From contig JAOPGA020001653.1 of assembly GCA_026419775.2 (NCBI GenBank), forward strand, positions 1-20,948: a DNA stretch of 20,948 bases, read 5' to 3'. The translations under genes and the position numbers were made by a program. Shown here one piece after another: positions 17,851 through 20,948 of the stretch; position 1 is the stretch's first letter, and every line of letters begins with the position of its first letter. The stretch comes from Acrasis kona (taxonomy: Eukaryota > Heterolobosea > Eutetramitea > Acrasida > Acrasidae). The notes below the pieces were generated by a model, which was given only the letters and a program-made list of their open reading frames with translations, searched no databases and was not told where the DNA came from.

Positions 17851-18026
17851 CAATTGCAATTCAAGCCCTTGCTTTGGTAACAAATTACAAACTACAAGTA
17901 GTTTCTGTTTCCGATGATAATTTTGTAATATATGTTAAAGTTTACCTCCCTGAACTAATTCCGTTTGGAGAGATTGTGGTCATACTTAGGACGCTAGAGT
18001 GGATAGATGATATGACTCGATTTTAG
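17851..18026 (+). pseudogene. 3' part of the OTU-domain ORF
   Basis: Directly after the LINE's duplication the OTU frame resumes: AIQALALVTNYKLQVVSVSD, then VYLPELIPFGEIVVILRTL, to a TAG at 18024-18026. The IQALA...VVS block matches the part of OTU domains that follows the Cys helix. The usual catalytic His near the domain end is not evident, so enzyme activity may have been lost before or after the insertion. The stop lies within the left arm of a 157-bp inverted-repeat segment, so the true original end may differ. Confidence 0.6.
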
Positions 18027-18178
18027 ATAGGTTGTTTTGATAGGTTATTTGTAACGAAAGTAGATTGGCTAAAAACCTGTCTAAAATTGATTCTATTATC
18101 CATTGTAAATTCCTGTCTAATTTTCTATCTCAAATTGGTCTTATCAACTGTCTATTTGGAAAGCTAGACCTATCTAAA
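18022..18178. repeat. Inverted-repeat-bounded segment, MITE-like
   Basis: Perfect 11-base inverted ends, tttagataggt (18022-18032) and acctatctaaa (18168-18178), bound 157 bp. Inside are further gataggtt and aacctgtct/cctgtcta steps that could pair. No clear target-site duplication is visible. The stretch 18179-18459 beyond it shows no gene, only an AATAAA at about 18327. Confidence 0.35.
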
Positions 18179-18459
18179 TTACTATCAAGACACGAATGTG
18201 AAAATGTACCAACAACGAGTGTGAAAACGTAACAACACTGCTATCAAAAACCAATAAAAAAATGTAACTAAGGACCAGTGAAGTTTGTGACAATTATCAG
18301 TGTAAATACCAGAGCGTAACCATTCAATAAACCATTATTAAAACCTATCAAACATTGTTCATTTTGACCAGGGTTAACCGTAACGTAATTCTCATTCAGA
18401 TATAAAAGAGACAACATTAAACAAGAAGACAATAGATTTTTTTAAAAGCTGTTTTTATC

Positions 18460-19351
18460 TTATGAACATTTTTTCAAATCCAGCAGGATACGAAACACTC
18501 GTAAATTTACCGTTAATTCCTCGGTACTCTGTAGTTTTCTTCCCTTTGAAGGCTTTTCGCCACTCAAGCTTGAAGAGGTATTTGAGACGTTTGAGAACGG
18601 GTCACGTTCCATTTCTAAAAACTTGCATTTCCGCGTGTTAAGGTTAGAAGATACAAACTTCTTAAAACTTTTGCCTGCAGACTTACTTAATATTGCTGCT
18701 TCAAAAGTAAACTTCTCTTGTGCTGCATGAATAGAAACCATCTCTTCCACCTTTTTCGCCATGGCCTGAATTATGTCTGGAGTTGGTGGCGACTTTAAAT
18801 CATTAAACCACAGCCTAACGTGTGCATGTAAAGGTGTGGCAAATTTAACCCAGTACTCTTTCTCTTTCTCTGTACAGGCTCTCCAGCATGATGCTTTAAA
18901 TAGTAAGTACTTTGAAGATGTTTTAATTTATATACTCTCTACAAACTTTGGCTTGTCTGATTTTGTTCGCTTCCTTGTAGCAGTCGAACTACTTACTTCA
19001 GCCTATAATAGAGTTATTACATAATTCAATTGTAGATGTACCTCAGACTGTTCAGTTCTATTCAGTTCTGCCACATGTTTAGGTGGTTGAACAACTTCTT
19101 TAAGTATCTCTTCCACTTCTTTTGATGTATTTTCTTCTTGTTGGTCCGTGTTAAACAAATTATCACTGCAATTTGTTATATTATTTCAAGTTCAATACAT
19201 ACTTGTTTATTTCCTGTAGCTCCTTCTTTTTTTCTTGCAACTTCTCTTCTAAATTCTTAATCATTGCATCTGTACCTGAAACACCCTGTAAACTATCAAT
19301 ACTTTTCGTAATAGCATTGATTTCTTGTTTGATTTCAATAGTTGTTGCCAT
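18460..19351 (-). CDS. Four-exon gene with ultrashort introns, 257-aa coiled-coil/basic protein of unknown function
   Basis: Minus strand. ATG at 19351-19349 in a good context (aaaATGgca). Exons: 19351-19203, 19165-19042, 19002-18936 and 18893-18460, separated by introns of 37, 39 and 42 bases, all GT-AG. Spliced length is 774 bases including TAA, with no internal stop. The N-terminus is a likely coiled coil (MATTIEIKQEINAITKSIDS; KNLEEKLQEKKKELQEIN). Then comes a Ser/Glu linker with EEILKEVVQPPKHV, a basic patch (ATRKRTKSDKPK) that could be a nuclear signal, and a globular-looking part with TSCWRACTEKEKEYWVKF, AHVRLWFNDLKSPPTPDI and AMAKKVEEMVSIHAAQEKF. The Ser/Lys-rich end finishes LLDLKKCS. 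No known domain recognised. A LINE remnant begins about 25 bases upstream, within the presumed leader or promoter. Confidence 0.75.
18894..18935 (-). other. 42-base intron 3
   Basis: Donor GAGA|GTATAT, acceptor CTATTTAAAG|CATC, branch-like TTACTAT near the acceptor. Phase 1. Retention puts a TAA in frame seven bases in. Confidence 0.65.
19003..19041 (-). other. 39-base intron 2
   Basis: Donor GAG|GTACAT, acceptor TCTATTATAG|GCT, branch-like TAATAAC about 12 bases before the acceptor. Phase 0. Retention puts a TAG in frame at the acceptor. Confidence 0.75.
19166..19202 (-). other. 37-base intron 1
   Basis: Donor GTATGT (consensus) after ATAAACAA, acceptor AAATTGCAG, with a TATAAC branch-like motif. 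Phase 2. Retaining it would bring in two in-frame stops, TGA and TGA or TAA depending on frame. Confidence 0.75.
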
Positions 19352-19376
19352 TTTCTATTTATTGCATACGAAGTTT

Positions 19377-19974
19377 CTGAGATGAATACCACATTAAAGC
19401 GTCTGTAGATATAGACAAATTAAACAAAAGCGAACAAAAATTCCTACTTCGCCTCCGCTCCAACCAGCTTTGCACTCTGTCAAAGATGCGTTACTGGAGC
19501 AAGAATCCAAATTATGACACCAAATGTCCTCGGTGTCATTCATCACATGAAGACCAGCAACATTTGCTTCTTGACTGTCGCTATAATAAAACTAAATTAC
19601 ATGATGCGATGGTCAGAATCAATAAGGTTATCCAGGATAATCTGAAACCTGGCTTTGTTATTTGAGGCATTTTTAAATTTTGGGGAGCGCCATATTATTT
19701 GACGCAGCGTGGAATTGAAGGAAGCGAAGAAATTTCAGAGTTGCCGGAAGATTGGAAGAGGTCCATTTATGCTAGTTTGCTAGGATATGTTAGTATGGAC
19801 ACTTTCAAGCGATTCAACAAGCACTTTAGAGTTCTCAAGCCTCTCTCTGTACTCCGAAAAATTTCTACAATACTCATGGAAACTTCCCATTCCATTTGGA
19901 CCGCTCGATGTGTTTACAAGGCAAATTGTGAACACGAGCAATCACCTTCTCGGGAAATGGTTGTAAGTGGTTGA
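19377..19974 (+). pseudogene. Second, shorter LINE ORF2 tail
   Basis: Plus strand. From about 19380 (DEYHIKASVDIDK) the frame follows the first LINE copy: KFLLRLRSNQLCTLSKMRYW, the zinc knuckle CPRCHSSHEDQQHLLLDC, then FKFWGAPYYLTQRG, SIYASLLGYVSMDTFKRF and LRKISTILMETSHSIWTARC, ending at a TGA at 19972-19974. One in-frame TGA near 19663 breaks it. Protein identity to the first copy is high in the last 60 residues and lower elsewhere, and the 3' untranslated sequence differs, so this is a related subfamily, not a duplicate of the same insert. No target-site duplication recognised. It is strongly 5'-truncated and diverges from the tiny-intron gene. Confidence 0.8.
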
Positions 19975-20457
19975 CCACGACACGTGTATATTCACAAGTG
20001 TGGTGTGTGAAGTACAGGTACGAATGTGCTGACCCCACAGCACATTCAGGTCATCACGAGCGCGAAGACTAATTTCGCTTGAGTGTTTAGCAGTTATATA
20101 TATACATAGTATATAATACATTGGTTGATATACTCTCTTATTATTACCTATTCATTGAATGGTATAAAAAGTATTCAAAATGTAATTATAATGTACAGAA
20201 ACATAACGAACATTCTATTAGTATTGTTCACATGTTATACAATCGGTAGTCGAAGTCCTGTACAAACCGTTGGTTTCCCTACAGTTCATTAACCGCCTAC
20301 AGGCGCAAACCCCTAATAACCCGTTGGGTTAGGTCCTATTAATTAAACATTACCTTTTCATTACATTTTCATTCGTTACATGACAACACTTCTCATTTCG
20401 AATATTACTTTTATTAATCAAATTGATTTAACCTTCCTTGTTTCATTGGCTATGTCC
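19975..20457. other. Non-coding stretch after the second LINE tail
   Basis: No gene seen. The start is probably LINE 3' untranslated sequence: cacgagcgcgaagactaatttcgctt near 20055 has a short inverted repeat, gcgaa/ttcgc. Near 20293 there is a cgcctacaggcg palindrome. At 20312-20333 there is a hairpin (cctaa-taaccc gtt gggttagg). The rest is AT-rich. Confidence 0.35.
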
Positions 20458-20516
20458 TGATTCTTCTCGACCAAACATGCCATTGGATTATCCTTTTGAC
20501 CACATCAAAACTAACA
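20458..20516 (-). repeat. Diverged duplicate of a segment of the right-edge gene
   Basis: ttcttctcgaccaaac at 20461-20476 and the following ttttgaccacatc resemble ttttctcgaccaaatt at 20758-20773 and ggttgatcacatt. On the minus strand this corresponds to the FGREKSGRKR region of the right-edge ORF, here as FGREESGHSQ followed by a stop. It may be a decayed duplicated exon. Confidence 0.4.
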
Positions 20517-20681
20517 GGCCATATTGATACCGCAGGTATAGACCTAATTAGTTTTAAATTGTTGTTACCCAAACAAAATGATAAAGTTCCTAGTGAGGCT
20601 ATAGCCTTTACTAGTGGGCCATTATTTTTTTATGCCAAAGAGCGGGGAAATAGGAATCCACACATAACGAAACACAACGTT

Positions 20682-20948
20682 TTATTGAACAATATTAAGC
20701 CTCTGTCTTTTTTGTTTCCTACGTTTACTTCGTTGGCTCTTACGTTTACGTCCTGACTTTTCTCGACCAAATTTACCAACCTTAAGTGCATGTGGTTGAT
20801 CACATTGTGAGTGCACAGCCCTCATTAATATAATATCATCCGTAGTGATGTGTATCGGGTAATCATCCATATTTTCCTCATAAATCACTTTTTTGGCAAA
20901 GTTGGACGTAACCTGTTGACTAATGTCATACCTCGGTAAATTGCATGC
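20682..20948 (-). CDS. C-terminal part of a hypothetical protein with a very basic tail, 5' end off the right edge
   Basis: The minus strand is open from the window edge to a TAA at 20682-20684, at least 88 codons. Beginning in frame at the edge it reads NLPRYDISQQVTSNFAKKVI, then YEENMDDYPIHITTDDIILM, and ends in a Lys/Arg-rich tail (REKSGRKRKSQRSKRRKQKR) that would serve as a nuclear or nucleic-acid-binding signal. The 20888 GTG is not a real start because the frame continues upstream. No family recognised. The plus-strand ORF that overlaps its end starts at a TTG and is less convincing. Confidence 0.5.
   Translation of the reverse strand, partial: ACNLPRYDISQQVTSNFAKKVIYEENMDDYPIHITTDDIILMRAVHSQCDQPHALKVGKFGREKSGRKRKSQRSKRRKQKRQRLNIVQ

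Noticed and set aside
20312-20345. Hairpin resembling a Helitron 3' end
   Set aside because: A CTRR terminus is not found at the expected distance, and no Rep/helicase coding sequence is nearby.
20496-20756. Plus-strand 86-codon ORF
   Set aside because: It starts at a TTG with no early ATG and runs antisense into the better-supported minus-strand gene at 20682-20948. It is probably a chance frame, though composition is not absurd.

Overview
The window is a transposon-rich piece of a eukaryotic, probably animal, genome. It is AT-rich, contains scattered N bases typical of a draft assembly, has no bacterial-style gene packing, and carries remains of at least six classes of mobile element: a MULE-like DNA transposon, a DIRS-type tyrosine-recombinase retrotransposon, a hAT-like DNA transposon, two RNase H-bearing LINE copies, a tRNA-derived SINE and a palindromic tandem repeat. 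I cannot name the species. The most informative clue is intron size. The one intact-looking spliced gene (minus strand, 18460-19351) has three GT-AG introns of 37, 39 and 42 bases, and the MULE-like transposase has another of 37 bases. Lineages with such tiny introns are few.

Layout. 1-419: a partial minus-strand cysteine-rich ORF running off the left edge. 420-760: non-coding, with weak LTR-like features. 761-1420 (+): an acidic/basic ORF whose C-terminal half resembles the tail of the MULE-like gene. 1700-2820: short or decayed coding-like stretches. 5290-2822 (-): a decayed MULE-like transposase with a basic tail. 5430-6720: about five direct plus two to three inverted copies of a roughly 200-bp unit carrying 25-base palindromic arms. 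6721-7277: other tandem repeats. 7278-12461: a nearly whole DIRS-like element (gag-like ORF, RT/RNase H, tyrosine recombinase) between 167-bp direct repeats, followed at about 12463 by another piece of the palindromic repeat.

12697-15175: an unidentified minus-strand ORF, then a C2H2/BED-like finger and a broken hAT-like transposase. 15667-15860: a SINE with perfect 16-bp target-site duplications. 16026-18026: an OTU-domain ORF cut in two by a 5'-truncated LINE (16675-17834) with 16-bp duplications; the ORF picks up in the same frame beyond the LINE. 18460-19351 (-): the tiny-intron gene. A second, shorter LINE tail (about 19377-19974) sits about 25 bp before its start codon. 20682-20948 (-): the end of a gene with a very basic tail, entering from the right edge.

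Apart from the tiny-intron gene and perhaps the two edge ORFs, most of the window is a layered insertion record. The ultrashort introns are the most unusual signal, because standard ORF calling hides the gene completely.
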